A DNA stretch of 64,000 nucleotides, from NCBI GenBank assembly GCA_018606645.1, contig JAGVRI010000005.1, forward strand, positions 179,714 through 243,713. The letters run 5' to 3'. Of the stretch, positions 51,571 to 60,012 are shown piece by piece. The notes below the pieces were generated by a model. The model ran no database searches. It saw only the letters and a list, made by a program, of their open reading frames with translations, and was not told where the DNA came from. The DNA comes from Chloroflexota bacterium (GTDB lineage Bacteria > Chloroflexota > Anaerolineae > JAAYZQ01). Each line of letters opens with the position of its first letter. Position 1 is the first letter of the stretch. The position numbers were made by a program, and so were the translations under genes.

Positions 51571-52861
51571 GCGACTCTTGAATGTATTCGTTATCGTGTT
51601 TATCGACCTGCTGGGATTCAGCTTGATCTTGCCGCTGTTGCCCTATTATGCCAATCGCTTTGGGGCGACTCCGGCGATTGTCGGGTTGTTGACCGCAGCT
51701 TATGCGGCGGCGCAGTTGATCGGAGCACCGGTGCTGGGCCGTCTGTCCGACCGTTATGGCCGTCGCCCGATCCTGTTGGTCAGCATTTTCGGCACCTTCC
51801 TCGGCTTTCTGCTGTTAGGGCTGGCCGAACCGGTGGGCCGGGCGGTGGCGAACGGATTGGGGGTGAGCTGGCTATCGGTGAATGCTGCGATCCTCACGGT
51901 GCTCTTTGTCAGCCGTATTCTGGACGGGCTGACCGGCGGCAACATCTCGGTTGCCCAGGCCTACATCACCGACATTACCGACGAGACGAACCGGGCGCGA
52001 GGCCTGGGTCTGATCGGAGCGGCGTTTGGGTTAGGCTTTATGATCGGCCCGGCAGTGGGAGGAGCGCTGAGCACTGGCGGACGGTACGCAGTGCCGGCCT
52101 TTTTTGCCGCCGGGTTGGCGTTCCTGAACTGGACAGCGGTGTGGTTCTGGTTGCCGGAATCCCTCACTCCCCAGCGGCGGGCGATGCTGGCCCAGCGTCC
52201 GACCCGCTCGGTCCTCAGTGTGACGGAGCTATGGCGGGCCTTGCGACGACCGCGCTTCGGTCCGCTGTTGCACGTCCGCCTTTTCTTCGGCCTGGCCTTC
52301 AACCTGTTTACCAGCGTTTTTGCCTTGTTTGCCCAATACCGCCTGGGCCTGGATTCGTCGCAGACCGGCTATCTTCTGGCCTATGTAGGCCTGTTGAGTG
52401 TGTTGGTCCAGGGGGTGATCATCGGCCGGCTGACCCGACGGTTTGCCGAGAATCGCCTGATCCTGTTCTCGACAGGGATAGTGGCGATGAGCCTGCTGGC
52501 CTGGGCGTTCGCTCCCAGCGTTCTGGTCCTGGTCCTCATCCTGGTCCCCCTGGCCTTTGGCAGCGGGGTGCTGAACACCGTCATCAACAGCGCCATTACC
52601 AAGTCGGTCTATGCGGAGGAGGTCGGAGGGGCGTTGGGCGTCTCGGCGTCGCTGGAGAGCGTGACCCGGGCCATCAGTCCGGCAGTCGGGGGCCTTCTCC
52701 TGGGTACGTGGGGCACCTGGGTGCCCGGTGTGATCGGGGCGTTGTTGACTGGCTGGCTGACGACCTTTGTCTGGCGGCGGTTGATCGCGAACCCCGATCC
52801 GCCCTTGTCTGGCCGAGATGAACCGATCATCCCAATCACGGTTCGGGCGGGGCAAAACTGA
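51557..52861 (+). CDS. MFS exporter (DHA1/TetA-like)
   Basis: A 434-residue major-facilitator protein with 12 predicted helices. The first helix is [22 protein letters not shown], typical of TetA-like H+ antiporters. The loop 2-3 motif A is [15 protein letters not shown], and motif C-like glycines occur in helix 5 ([16 protein letters not shown]). The substrate is unknown, perhaps a drug or metabolite. ATG 51557 or 51560 is the start; GAAGG lies just before. It overlaps the photolyase gene by 14 bp, so it is the last member of the CarH operon. The next gene has its own promoter. Confidence 0.9.
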   Translation: MMSNRRLLNVFVIVFIDLLGFSLILPLLPYYANRFGATPAIVGLLTAAYAAAQLIGAPVLGRLSDRYGRRPILLVSIFGTFLGFLLLGLAEPVGRAVANGLGVSWLSVNAAILTVLFVSRILDGLTGGNISVAQAYITDITDETNRARGLGLIGAAFGLGFMIGPAVGGALSTGGRYAVPAFFAAGLAFLNWTAVWFWLPESLTPQRRAMLAQRPTRSVLSVTELWRALRRPRFGPLLHVRLFFGLAFNLFTSVFALFAQYRLGLDSSQTGYLLAYVGLLSVLVQGVIIGRLTRRFAENRLILFSTGIVAMSLLAWAFAPSVLVLVLILVPLAFGSGVLNTVINSAITKSVYAEEVGGALGVSASLESVTRAISPAVGGLLLGTWGTWVPGVIGALLTGWLTTFVWRRLIANPDPPLSGRDEPIIPITVRAGQN

Positions 52862-52898
52862 CCCCCCTGGCACACGGGTTCGTCTTGTTGATGGGTCT

Positions 52899-52928
52899 TT
52901 GCGTTTTCCGCCGACTGTGTGGTATGAT
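52899..52928 (+). promoter_or_regulatory. Promoter of the AbiEii-like pair
   Basis: TTGCGT (52899-52904), 18-bp spacer, TATGAT (52923-52928). Confidence 0.6.
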
Positions 52929-52963
52929 ATGTTACGTTGACCGCGAGAGCGTGTTTTTGAGGG

Positions 52964-52979
52964 AACGAAATGTTTCGTT
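52964..52979. promoter_or_regulatory. Perfect 16-bp palindrome in the leader
   Basis: AACGAAATGTTTCGTT is a 7-bp inverted repeat around TG, located about 29 bp downstream of the predicted transcription start and 10 bp before ATG 52989. Such a symmetric site could bind a dimeric repressor, as in autoregulated toxin-antitoxin operons. Confidence 0.45.
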
Positions 52980-52988
52980 GCACAGCCA

Positions 52989-53252
52989 ATGGATCAGATG
53001 AGTAGCCTTTGGCCCGATACTCACCCCGACATCGAACGTTTCCAGGTCGAGCGGCTGCGGCAGATGCCGTCCTGGCGAAAAATGGCGCTCATGGCGGAAA
53101 TGACCGAGTCGGTGCGGACGTTGGCCGTGGCCGGGCTGCGCCAGCGCTATCCGGCTGACACTCCGACCCAGCGCCGCCGCCGGTTGGCCGATCTGCTCCT
53201 GGGACCGGAACTCGCGACCCGCGTCTACGGCCCAGCGCCGGAGACAGGCTGA
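52989..53252 (+). CDS. Small uncharacterised protein paired with a nucleotidyltransferase
   Basis: An 87-residue soluble, helical, Arg-rich protein of unknown family (from MDQMSSLWPDTHPDIERFQVERLRQ). Helices are predicted for residues 10-50 and 60-75. No DNA-binding motif is clear. An alternative ATG lies at 52998. Its stop overlaps the start of the nucleotidyltransferase by one base (TGATG), so the two are translationally coupled. Small genes in this position often encode a partner or antitoxin of AbiEii/MNT-type nucleotidyltransferases, but that is inference from layout. No SD is well placed; translation may depend on the upstream hairpin. Confidence 0.6.
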   Translation: MDQMSSLWPDTHPDIERFQVERLRQMPSWRKMALMAEMTESVRTLAVAGLRQRYPADTPTQRRRRLADLLLGPELATRVYGPAPETG

Positions 53253-53827
53253 TGCTCGCCGAACCGATCGCTGTCACGTTGTCCGTGACCGACGCCCTGG
53301 AGGCTCTTGGGGTGCCGTATGTCATCGGCGGTTCTTTTGCCAGCGCCTTGCACGGCATAATGCGGGCCACCATGGATGCCGACCTGGTGGCCGACCTGCG
53401 TCTGGAGCACGTCGAACCGTTTCTCCAGAAGTTGGGCGAGGGGTTCTATGCCGATGCTGAGATGGTGCGCGACGCCATCCGCCAGCAGCGCTCGTTCAAC
53501 TTGATCCACCTGGACACCATGTTCAAGGTTGACATCTTTGTCGCCCGGCCTCGCGACTTTGATCGCGCTCAGTTGGCCCGCCGCCAGTTGCACCTGTTCA
53601 GCGAGGATCCCGAGCGCCGGGCCTACGTCGCCAGCGCCGAGGATATTGTCCTCTCCAAGCTAGAGTGGTACCGTTTGGGCGGCGAGGCGTCCGAGCGCCA
53701 GTGGCGTGATGTATTGGGCGTGCTCAAGGTACAGGGTGACCGCCTTGACCTCGAGTACATGCGCCGCATGGCCGCCGGATTAGGCGTGGCCGACCTGCTC
53801 GCCCGGGCATTGGAGGAAGCAGCTTGA
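53252..53827 (+). CDS. AbiEii/MNT-like nucleotidyltransferase
   Basis: A 191-residue protein with a minimal nucleotidyltransferase fold. GGSFASALHGIMRATMDADLVAD near 26 gives the GGS...DxD catalytic motif. A third acidic position lies in MFKVDIFVARP near 90, and SKLEWYRLGG near 133 is a segment seen in AbiEii-related proteins. It starts within the stop codon of the small partner gene. The family includes toxins of abortive-infection and toxin-antitoxin systems (AbiEii, MenT), as well as housekeeping relatives. Next to the methyltransferase-like remnant it may be part of a decayed defence locus. Confidence 0.78.
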   Translation: MLAEPIAVTLSVTDALEALGVPYVIGGSFASALHGIMRATMDADLVADLRLEHVEPFLQKLGEGFYADAEMVRDAIRQQRSFNLIHLDTMFKVDIFVARPRDFDRAQLARRQLHLFSEDPERRAYVASAEDIVLSKLEWYRLGGEASERQWRDVLGVLKVQGDRLDLEYMRRMAAGLGVADLLARALEEAA

Positions 53828-54020
53828 CCGTGACCCACCAACCCCGACTCATTACCGACCAACCTACCGCCGACCAGGCCGCCCGCCAGGCGAGCGGGCC
53901 GAGTATTTGGAACGCCTGCGGCATACGTTGAAGGACCCCGAATTCCGCGCCATCGAAGGCTTTCGGCAAGGACGAGGACATCCCGGCCCTCTCCGACCTG
54001 CCTTACTGCGTTGTTTGCCT
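53824..54020 (+). pseudogene. Frameshifted N-terminal remnant resembling a site-specific DNA methyltransferase
   Basis: Three frames read as one decayed sequence: THQPRLITDQPTADQAA (from TTG 53824), then EYLERLRHTLKDPEFRAIEGF (53901-53963), then GKDEDIPALSDLPYC (53965-54009). One shift lies near 53895; a second, near 53964, looks like loss of five bases. I recall the same order (LITDQPT, EYL.RLR.TL..PEFR.IEGFP, G.DEDI.ALSDPP) at the N-terminus of large Chloroflexota methyltransferases, but could not run a search. Nothing of the catalytic part remains before the kinase promoter at 54096. This remnant overlaps the stop of the nucleotidyltransferase. Confidence 0.5.
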
Positions 54021-54095
54021 CCGCACCATCCAGCCGAACAGGGACCACAGACGCAATGGATGGGCTGTGAGGATCGCGGGCGCCGAGACGCAGAT

Positions 54096-54124
54096 TTGCA
54101 GCTCGACCCAAAATGGGCTAAAAT
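54096..54124 (+). promoter_or_regulatory. Promoter of the kinase-FGE gene
   Basis: TTGCAG (54096-54101), 17-bp spacer, TAAAAT (54119-54124). The leader to ATG 54175 is about 45 nt and contains GGAGAGGAGG. Confidence 0.6.
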
Positions 54125-54174
54125 AAGTCATCGCACCTGATCTCGCGGTGGAGAGGAGGTAGAGTGCAAAGCAG

Positions 54175-56265
54175 ATGGCGCTCATACCTGGCCACACGCT
54201 GCTCAACGGCCAGTATCGCATCGTCCGCCTGCTAGGACGCGGCGGGTTCGGTTTTGTCTACCTGGCCCACGACAGTATCCTGGGTGAGGACGTCGCCGTC
54301 AAGGAGCTGATCCCGGCTCTGGTGGGCGACGAGATCATCCTCAAACGGTTCCTGGCCGAGGCCAAGGCAACCATGCGCCTGGCCCACGACCGGATCGTGC
54401 GCACCCACAACGTCTTTGTCGAGGGCGGCAACTATTACATCGCCATGGAGTACATGCCCGGTGGCTCGTTGGAGGAGCGGCTGCGCGATGGCCAATACCT
54501 GGCTGTCGATGAGGTCATCCGCGTCGCCGTCCAGGTAGCCGAGGGGCTGGCCTACGCTCACGAGCGGGGGGTGGTCCACTGCGATCTGAAGCCGGCCAAC
54601 ATCCTCTTTGCCGCAGATGGCACGGCCAAGGTGGCAGACTTCGGCATCGCGCACGTCTCCGACCAGATGCTGAGCCGCAGTTGGATGACGCCGGCCGGGT
54701 TCGTGGCCGGCACTTTGCCTTACATGTCGCCGGAGCAGACCGACGGCGTGCGCGACGACCCACGGGTGGACCTATACGCGCTGGGCGCGGTGCTCTATCG
54801 GATGTTGACCGGGCGGACCTACATTGACTTTGATCAGCGGGACACGCCGCGGGCTACCGCCGAAAACGTGCAGCGTATCTGCGGCCAGCAGCCGCTGCCG
54901 CCCAGTGCGGCCGCGCCTTGGCAGCACATCCCGGCCTGGCTGGACGCCGTTGTGCTCAAGGCGCTGGCCAAGCGGCCGGAGGACCGCTATGCCAGCGCCG
55001 ACGCGATGCGCGCCGCGCTGCTGCGCCGCGACACGGTGGCAGCGGCCGAGCCCCCCAAGGCGGTTCCGACAGCACCCGTCAAGGCACCCCCCGCCCGCCG
55101 TCCCGCAGTGATGCCCGGCGCTCCGGCCCGGTCGGTTCGGCAGCCGATGACCGAAAAGCAGCGGCGCACGCTGATTGGGTCACTGGCGGGCGTGGCCGGC
55201 GTCCTGTTGCTGGCGCTCGTTATTGGCCTGGGGGTGATGCTGGGCGGCGGTGGGCAGGCAACCCCCACGTCGCCACTGGCTGCCGGGGTCGCGCAGACAG
55301 CAACCAGGACGCTGGAGCCCACCAGACCGTTGCCGCCGTCCACGACCGGTACAGCCCTACTGCCCACGGACACGCCGCCACCCGCCACCACGCCCGTCCT
55401 GCCGTCGGCGACACGCATCGGGCCTACGGCTCCCCCTCGAGCCTTGAACGCCGGCGCGACGCAGACCCGGGCCAAGGATGGCGCAGTCATGGTCTATGTT
55501 CCCGCCGGCGAGTTCCTAATGGGCTCCACTGACGCCGAGATCAATGCCGTCCTGACACGGTGCAGCCACTGCAAACGGGAGTATTTTGCCGACGAGCTCC
55601 CACAGCACACGGTGTACCTGGACGCTTTCTGGATCGACCGCACCGAGGTGACCAACGCCCAGTACAGCAAGTGCGTAGACGCGGGGACCTGCCGCGCGCC
55701 GACGGCCTGCGATTGGGGCGATCCAACCTATGGCGATGCGTCCAAGGCCGACCATCCGGTGGTGTGCGTGAGCTGGGACGACGCACGGACGTATTGCGAA
55801 TGGGCCGGAGCCCGGCTGCCGACCGAGGCCGAATGGGAAAAGGCAGCGCGCGGAACCGACGGGCGCCTCTACCCGTGGGGGAATACTTTTGATGGCAGCG
55901 CGTTGAACTTCTGCGACCGGAACTGTGAGCTTTTTTGGAAGGACACGAGCGCCGAGGATGGCTATGCCCGGACAGCGCCTGCCGGCCATTATCCAGCCGG
56001 TGCCAGTCCCTACGGTGCGCTGGACATGGCCGGCAACGTGTGGGAGTGGGTGAACGACTGGTACGACGAGAACTATTACAGCCGTTCACCGGACCGCAAC
56101 CCCACCGGGCCCGATTCCGGGGAGGAACGGGCGCTACACGGTGGATCGTGGGGCGACTATTGGTACCACACCCGCGCCGCGCACCGCCATGGCCATGGCG
56201 TCGATCCGACGTTTCGCAGTAACTACATCGGCTTCCGGTGTGGGGCGGATGCGCCCGGAGGGTGA
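54175..56265 (+). CDS. Ser/Thr protein kinase with extracytoplasmic FGE/SUMF1-like domain
   Basis: A 696-residue membrane kinase. The Hanks-type kinase domain (1-275) has the glycine loop GRGGFGFVYL, Lys43, the catalytic loop HCDLKPAN at 135-142 (Cys instead of the usual Arg of HRD) and DFG at 155-157. A basic/Pro linker, one membrane helix near 325-350 and a Thr/Pro spacer lead to a formylglycine-generating-enzyme-like domain (about 435-690). That domain shows VYVPAGEFLMGS, IDRTEVTNAQY, RLPTEAEWEKAARG, GNVWEWVNDW and YIGFRCG. It probably senses ligands outside and phosphorylates inside. The C-terminal domain probably binds rather than makes formylglycine, because the active-site Cys pair is not clear. 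Confidence 0.9.
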   Translation: MALIPGHTLLNGQYRIVRLLGRGGFGFVYLAHDSILGEDVAVKELIPALVGDEIILKRFLAEAKATMRLAHDRIVRTHNVFVEGGNYYIAMEYMPGGSLEERLRDGQYLAVDEVIRVAVQVAEGLAYAHERGVVHCDLKPANILFAADGTAKVADFGIAHVSDQMLSRSWMTPAGFVAGTLPYMSPEQTDGVRDDPRVDLYALGAVLYRMLTGRTYIDFDQRDTPRATAENVQRICGQQPLPPSAAAPWQHIPAWLDAVVLKALAKRPEDRYASADAMRAALLRRDTVAAAEPPKAVPTAPVKAPPARRPAVMPGAPARSVRQPMTEKQRRTLIGSLAGVAGVLLLALVIGLGVMLGGGGQATPTSPLAAGVAQTATRTLEPTRPLPPSTTGTALLPTDTPPPATTPVLPSATRIGPTAPPRALNAGATQTRAKDGAVMVYVPAGEFLMGSTDAEINAVLTRCSHCKREYFADELPQHTVYLDAFWIDRTEVTNAQYSKCVDAGTCRAPTACDWGDPTYGDASKADHPVVCVSWDDARTYCEWAGARLPTEAEWEKAARGTDGRLYPWGNTFDGSALNFCDRNCELFWKDTSAEDGYARTAPAGHYPAGASPYGALDMAGNVWEWVNDWYDENYYSRSPDRNPTGPDSGEERALHGGSWGDYWYHTRAAHRHGHGVDPTFRSNYIGFRCGADAPGG

Positions 56266-56338
56266 TCTTCGGCACGTCTGGGTTCTGGACTTTCGGCGGT
56301 GCTTGCCGTTCACCTGCCACAGATGAGGGAGAGCTTGT

Positions 56339-57316
56339 ATGGTGAGTGACAAGACCTATGCAACCAGTCCAGTCATCCGCCTGGGGATCAGCACCTGTTT
56401 GTTGGGAGAACGGGTGCGATACGACGGTGGGCACAAACTGGACCGGTTCCTGGTCCACACCTTGGGCCGCTTTGTGGAATGGGTTCCTGTTTGTCCCGAG
56501 GTGGAGATCGGGCTGCCTGTCCCGCGCGAGAGCATGCGCCTGGTGGGTGATCCGCAGAATCCTCGGTTGGTGGCGCCCAAGTCAGGGGCCGACTATACCG
56601 AGCGGATGAAAGCCTGGGCGCGAGAGCGCCTGGAGCAGTTGGCGACCATGGACCTGTGCGGCTTCGTGTTCAAGAAGGATTCGCCCTCTTCTGGCCTGTT
56701 CCGCGTTCGGGTCTATGATGAGCATGGGATGCCCCGTCGGACGGGCACCGGCATCTTTCCGCGGGAAGTCATGAACCGGTTCCCCTTGCTTCCCCTGGAG
56801 GAGGAAGGCCGACTTAACGACATGGCCCTGCGCGAGAATTTCATCGAGCGGGTCTTTGCCTACTATCGCTGGACCGAACTGCTCAGGAACGACCCGACCC
56901 CCGGCGGCCTGGTCCGTTTTCACACCGCGCACAAGCTCACCCTCATGGCCCACAGCCCGAAGCATTACACCGAGATGGGCCGGCTGGTGGCCCAAGCCGG
57001 GACCATCCCCTGGGAGGAGCTGAGCGTGACTTATGGCCGGCTCTTCATGGAGGGTCTGGCGCTGCTGGGCACGCGGCGAAAGCACGTGAACGTCATGCAA
57101 CACCTAATGGGCTTTCTGAAAAAGTATCTTTCAAGCGAGGACAAGCAAGAGCTATTGGGGCTGATCGAGGACTATCGGAACGAGCTGGTGCCGCTGATCG
57201 TGCCGCTGACGCTGATCCAGCACTATGTACGCCGCTGTCCGGTGCCCGATTGGGTGCACCAACAAGTATATCTGAACCCATACCCCAAAGAGCTGATGCT
57301 GCGGAATCACGTCTGA
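56339..57316 (+). CDS. DUF523 (TudS-like) and DUF1722 (YbgA-like) fusion protein
   Basis: A 325-residue two-domain protein. Residues 12-160 are DUF523, with STCLLGERVRYDGGHK, VCPEVEIGLPVPRE and CGFVFKKDSPSSG supplying the three conserved Cys that bind [4Fe-4S] in thiouracil desulfidase TudS. Residues 195-310 are DUF1722, with RFHTAHKLTLMAHSPKHYTEMGRLVA and KHVNVMQHLMGFLKKYLS. In Escherichia coli the same fusion, YbgA, is encoded next to photolyase. Here the photolyase is 5 kb upstream, not in the operon. It may remove sulfur from thiolated pyrimidines, relevant next to tRNA thiolation genes; this is inference. Confidence 0.9.
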   Translation: MVSDKTYATSPVIRLGISTCLLGERVRYDGGHKLDRFLVHTLGRFVEWVPVCPEVEIGLPVPRESMRLVGDPQNPRLVAPKSGADYTERMKAWARERLEQLATMDLCGFVFKKDSPSSGLFRVRVYDEHGMPRRTGTGIFPREVMNRFPLLPLEEEGRLNDMALRENFIERVFAYYRWTELLRNDPTPGGLVRFHTAHKLTLMAHSPKHYTEMGRLVAQAGTIPWEELSVTYGRLFMEGLALLGTRRKHVNVMQHLMGFLKKYLSSEDKQELLGLIEDYRNELVPLIVPLTLIQHYVRRCPVPDWVHQQVYLNPYPKELMLRNHV

Positions 57317-57666
57317 ACGAGTGTTTCCAGGCTGAGCGCTCCCGTTCCAAGTAATCAGCTACGTCGATTTGTGCCGAGCTCTGCGCCCACACCGGCGAGG
57401 AATTACCGCATATCCCTGTGAGCGCGAAGGCGCCCTGGGCCAACACCCTGTCAACCAGCCGGGTAAGGTGGGAATCACAGTTTGACTAATTGTTTGATCT
57501 GTGCTAGATTTGTAATGATTTCTTGACCGTCAATCTGGTTTTCCCGCTCTCATTTTCGTATTTGCCCCGTCGTTACCCCAAAACAGAATAGACTCGCGCG
57601 TCATTTTGGACCACAGGTTCGCTGGCTGAGGCCGGTGCGCCGCCTGAAATGAAGAAAGGAATTCCC
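57317..57666. other. Intergenic stretch with promoter and long leader
   Basis: No convincing CDS. A promoter lies at 57482-57510 and the next start codon is 57667, giving a leader of about 150 nt. The region 57517-57600 is less GC-rich than its surroundings. I found no riboswitch motif I recognise. Confidence 0.5.
57482..57510 (+). promoter_or_regulatory. Promoter of the double binding-protein gene
   Basis: TTGACT (57482-57487), 17-bp spacer, TAGATT (57505-57510). Predicted start near 57517. Confidence 0.55.
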
Positions 57667-59856
57667 ATGAACACAGTGCATCTCGGATTTCGAGGAACCA
57701 TGGTGCGCCTGGCCCGCCGGTGGGGGCTTGTGGTTGCGTTGGTCGCGTTGGCCGCCCTGGGCGGGGCGGTGGCCGCCGGGGCAGGGGTCCAGGCAGACCC
57801 GGTAAAGGTCGGTTTGGTCACCGATGAAGCGACGCTGGCCGACATGGGGTGGAACTGGCTGGCCTATCAGGGCTTGCTGCGGGCCGAGGCCGACCTGGGG
57901 GTGGTGGGTACGGTCTATACTTCCACCTCCAGCGCGGACTATGAGCCGAATCTCCAGCAATGCGCCACTGACGGCAACGACCTGTGTCTGGCGGTCGGCT
58001 TTTTGATGACCGCAGCGGTCTCGAACACGGCCGCGAGCTATGCCGCCACCGACTTTGCCCTTGTCGATGCCGTCCTGGATCATTACCCCGATAACCTGCG
58101 GAGCATGATCTTTGCCGAAGATGAGGCCGGCTACCTGGCCGGCACGCTGGCCGGCCTGATGACCGCCAGCGACGTGGTGGGCGAGATCGGCGGCTGGCCG
58201 GTTCCGCCCGTGGTCCGTTTTGTGGAGGGCTACCGCCACGGGGTTCTGTGCGCCAATCCGTCGGCCACCGTCTTGATCTCGTATACCAACGACTTTGCCA
58301 ATCCGGATCTCGGCGCCCAGGTAGCGCAGGAGATGATCGCCCAGGGGGCTGACGTCATCTTTGCCCCGGCCGGCGGAACGGGCACGGGCGCGGTCCTGAC
58401 CGCAACCCAGTCGGCGGTGTGGGGCATCGGCGTCGATTCCGATTATTACTACTCGGTTTTTGACGGCGGCGCAGTGGCTGGCGCCGGATATCTGTTGAGC
58501 AGCGCCATGAAGCGGGTTGACAATGCGGTGTATGACACCATCGCCGACGAAGTGAATGGCGCCTTTACCTCCGGCGAGGTGCTGTACGACCTGGCAGCGC
58601 AAGGGGTGGGCCTGGCGCCCTTCCATGAGGCCGAACCGTTCGTGCCGCTGGGGGTGCAGAACGCCCTGGACCGGGTCAGCTATGGCATTGCCCATGGGTT
58701 GATTGATATCTGGGGGCCCTGTCCGGTGATTACGATCGGAGTGGGGGCGTCGCTGAGCGTGATCCCGGACATCGGTTGGCCTGAGGCCAACGCTGTGCAG
58801 TTGGCGGTGGATGAGGTGAATGGCAGCGGCGGGATCGGCATCGGCGGCAGCAACTACTGGCTCCATCTGGTGACCGCTGATGATGGCTGCAATCCGGGTC
58901 AGGGGGCGGTCGCCGCCCAGACGTTGCTCGATGCCGGATCGGTGGCGGTGGTCGGCTATACGTGTAGCGGGGCGAGCCATGGCGCCGGGGCGCTCCACAG
59001 CGCGGCCGGGGTGGCGATGATCAGCCCCTCGTCGACTGGCCCCTTTGTCACCGAGCAGGGCTATGCGACCACTTTCCGCGTCATTACCCGCGATGACCGG
59101 CCAGCGCAGAAACTGGCGGCCTACCTGCGCGCCTCCGTGGGTCTGGAGCGGGCGGCCATCATCGAACTCGACGGCTTCTGGGGCAACTGGGCCACCGATG
59201 TGGTGTCCGAGACCTTCACCGCCCTGGGGGGGACAATCACCAGCCGCCGCACTATCGCTTCCAGTGATGAATTTACCGCCACGTTGACCGCCATCCAGGC
59301 CGAGGCTCCCGACGTCATCTTTTACGCCGACGACAACGGCGACCGGGCCGGGCTGTTGAGCCTGGTGGCCGACGGGCTGGGCATGGGCGACGTGAGCATC
59401 GCCTGGACCACCTTGACTGCGGACAAGGCGGTGCTGGATGCCTATGCCGCGCGGGCCGGATCGGCCGCCGAAGGCGATTATGCGGCCATGTTCTACCGGA
59501 GCGAGGAGGATATGCCTGGCTACGGCGCGTTCTACGCGGCCTACCAGGCCGCCGGTTTTCCGAATTACGGGGATGTGGTGCCGTCCTATGCCGCCTTTGC
59601 CTACGACGCCGCCCGCATCGTGGTCGCGGCCATCGAGCGGGCGCAGAGCACCGATCCGGCCGATATCCGTGACGCGATTGCCGCCACGGCGGTGTTCCGC
59701 GGGGTGGTGGGCCTCTACCACGGGTTTGACGCCAAAGGGGATGTCATTCCTCAGTGGTTCTGGCTGGTGCACCACACGAACGGGCAGTGGAGGGTCTTTT
59801 ACCCGGCCCGGGTCTACCTGCCACTGGCTCTGAAGGCCTTTTCCGGGCTACCGTGA
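57667..59856 (+). CDS. Fusion of a BMP-type and a LivJ-type periplasmic binding protein
   Basis: A 729-residue exported protein. A signal peptide (about 1-45, WGLVVALVALAALGGAVAAG) precedes a BMP/PnrA-like domain (about 47-345), with VGLVTDEATLADMGWNW, AGTLAGLMT and GIGVDSDYYY. A second, LivJ/periplasmic-binding-6 domain (about 355-700) has VIPDIGWPEANAVQLAVDEVNGSGGI, TLLDAGSVAVVGYTCSG and SSTGPFVTEQGYATTFR. Two type I solute-binding folds in one chain are unusual. The end, VYLPLALKAFSGLP, is shared in style with the next protein. ATG 57667 has AAAGGA 6 nt upstream; ATG 57649 lacks an SD. No lipobox or transporter genes are present, so it may be a free sensor or ligand trap. Confidence 0.82.
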   Translation: MNTVHLGFRGTMVRLARRWGLVVALVALAALGGAVAAGAGVQADPVKVGLVTDEATLADMGWNWLAYQGLLRAEADLGVVGTVYTSTSSADYEPNLQQCATDGNDLCLAVGFLMTAAVSNTAASYAATDFALVDAVLDHYPDNLRSMIFAEDEAGYLAGTLAGLMTASDVVGEIGGWPVPPVVRFVEGYRHGVLCANPSATVLISYTNDFANPDLGAQVAQEMIAQGADVIFAPAGGTGTGAVLTATQSAVWGIGVDSDYYYSVFDGGAVAGAGYLLSSAMKRVDNAVYDTIADEVNGAFTSGEVLYDLAAQGVGLAPFHEAEPFVPLGVQNALDRVSYGIAHGLIDIWGPCPVITIGVGASLSVIPDIGWPEANAVQLAVDEVNGSGGIGIGGSNYWLHLVTADDGCNPGQGAVAAQTLLDAGSVAVVGYTCSGASHGAGALHSAAGVAMISPSSTGPFVTEQGYATTFRVITRDDRPAQKLAAYLRASVGLERAAIIELDGFWGNWATDVVSETFTALGGTITSRRTIASSDEFTATLTAIQAEAPDVIFYADDNGDRAGLLSLVADGLGMGDVSIAWTTLTADKAVLDAYAARAGSAAEGDYAAMFYRSEEDMPGYGAFYAAYQAAGFPNYGDVVPSYAAFAYDAARIVVAAIERAQSTDPADIRDAIAATAVFRGVVGLYHGFDAKGDVIPQWFWLVHHTNGQWRVFYPARVYLPLALKAFSGLP

Positions 59857-60012
59857 CGTTGAGGGTAGGGCAGCCTGCTAGGGCTGCCCTGCCTCGATCT
59901 TTTGTTGCCTGCGGGGTGGCCATGGATGCCAATCTTGTAGGGCGCGATACGGCGCGATCATGTGTTTCTGCAGAGATAGTCCATGAGTTTGTACTCTCAG
60001 AGGAAGGGAACA

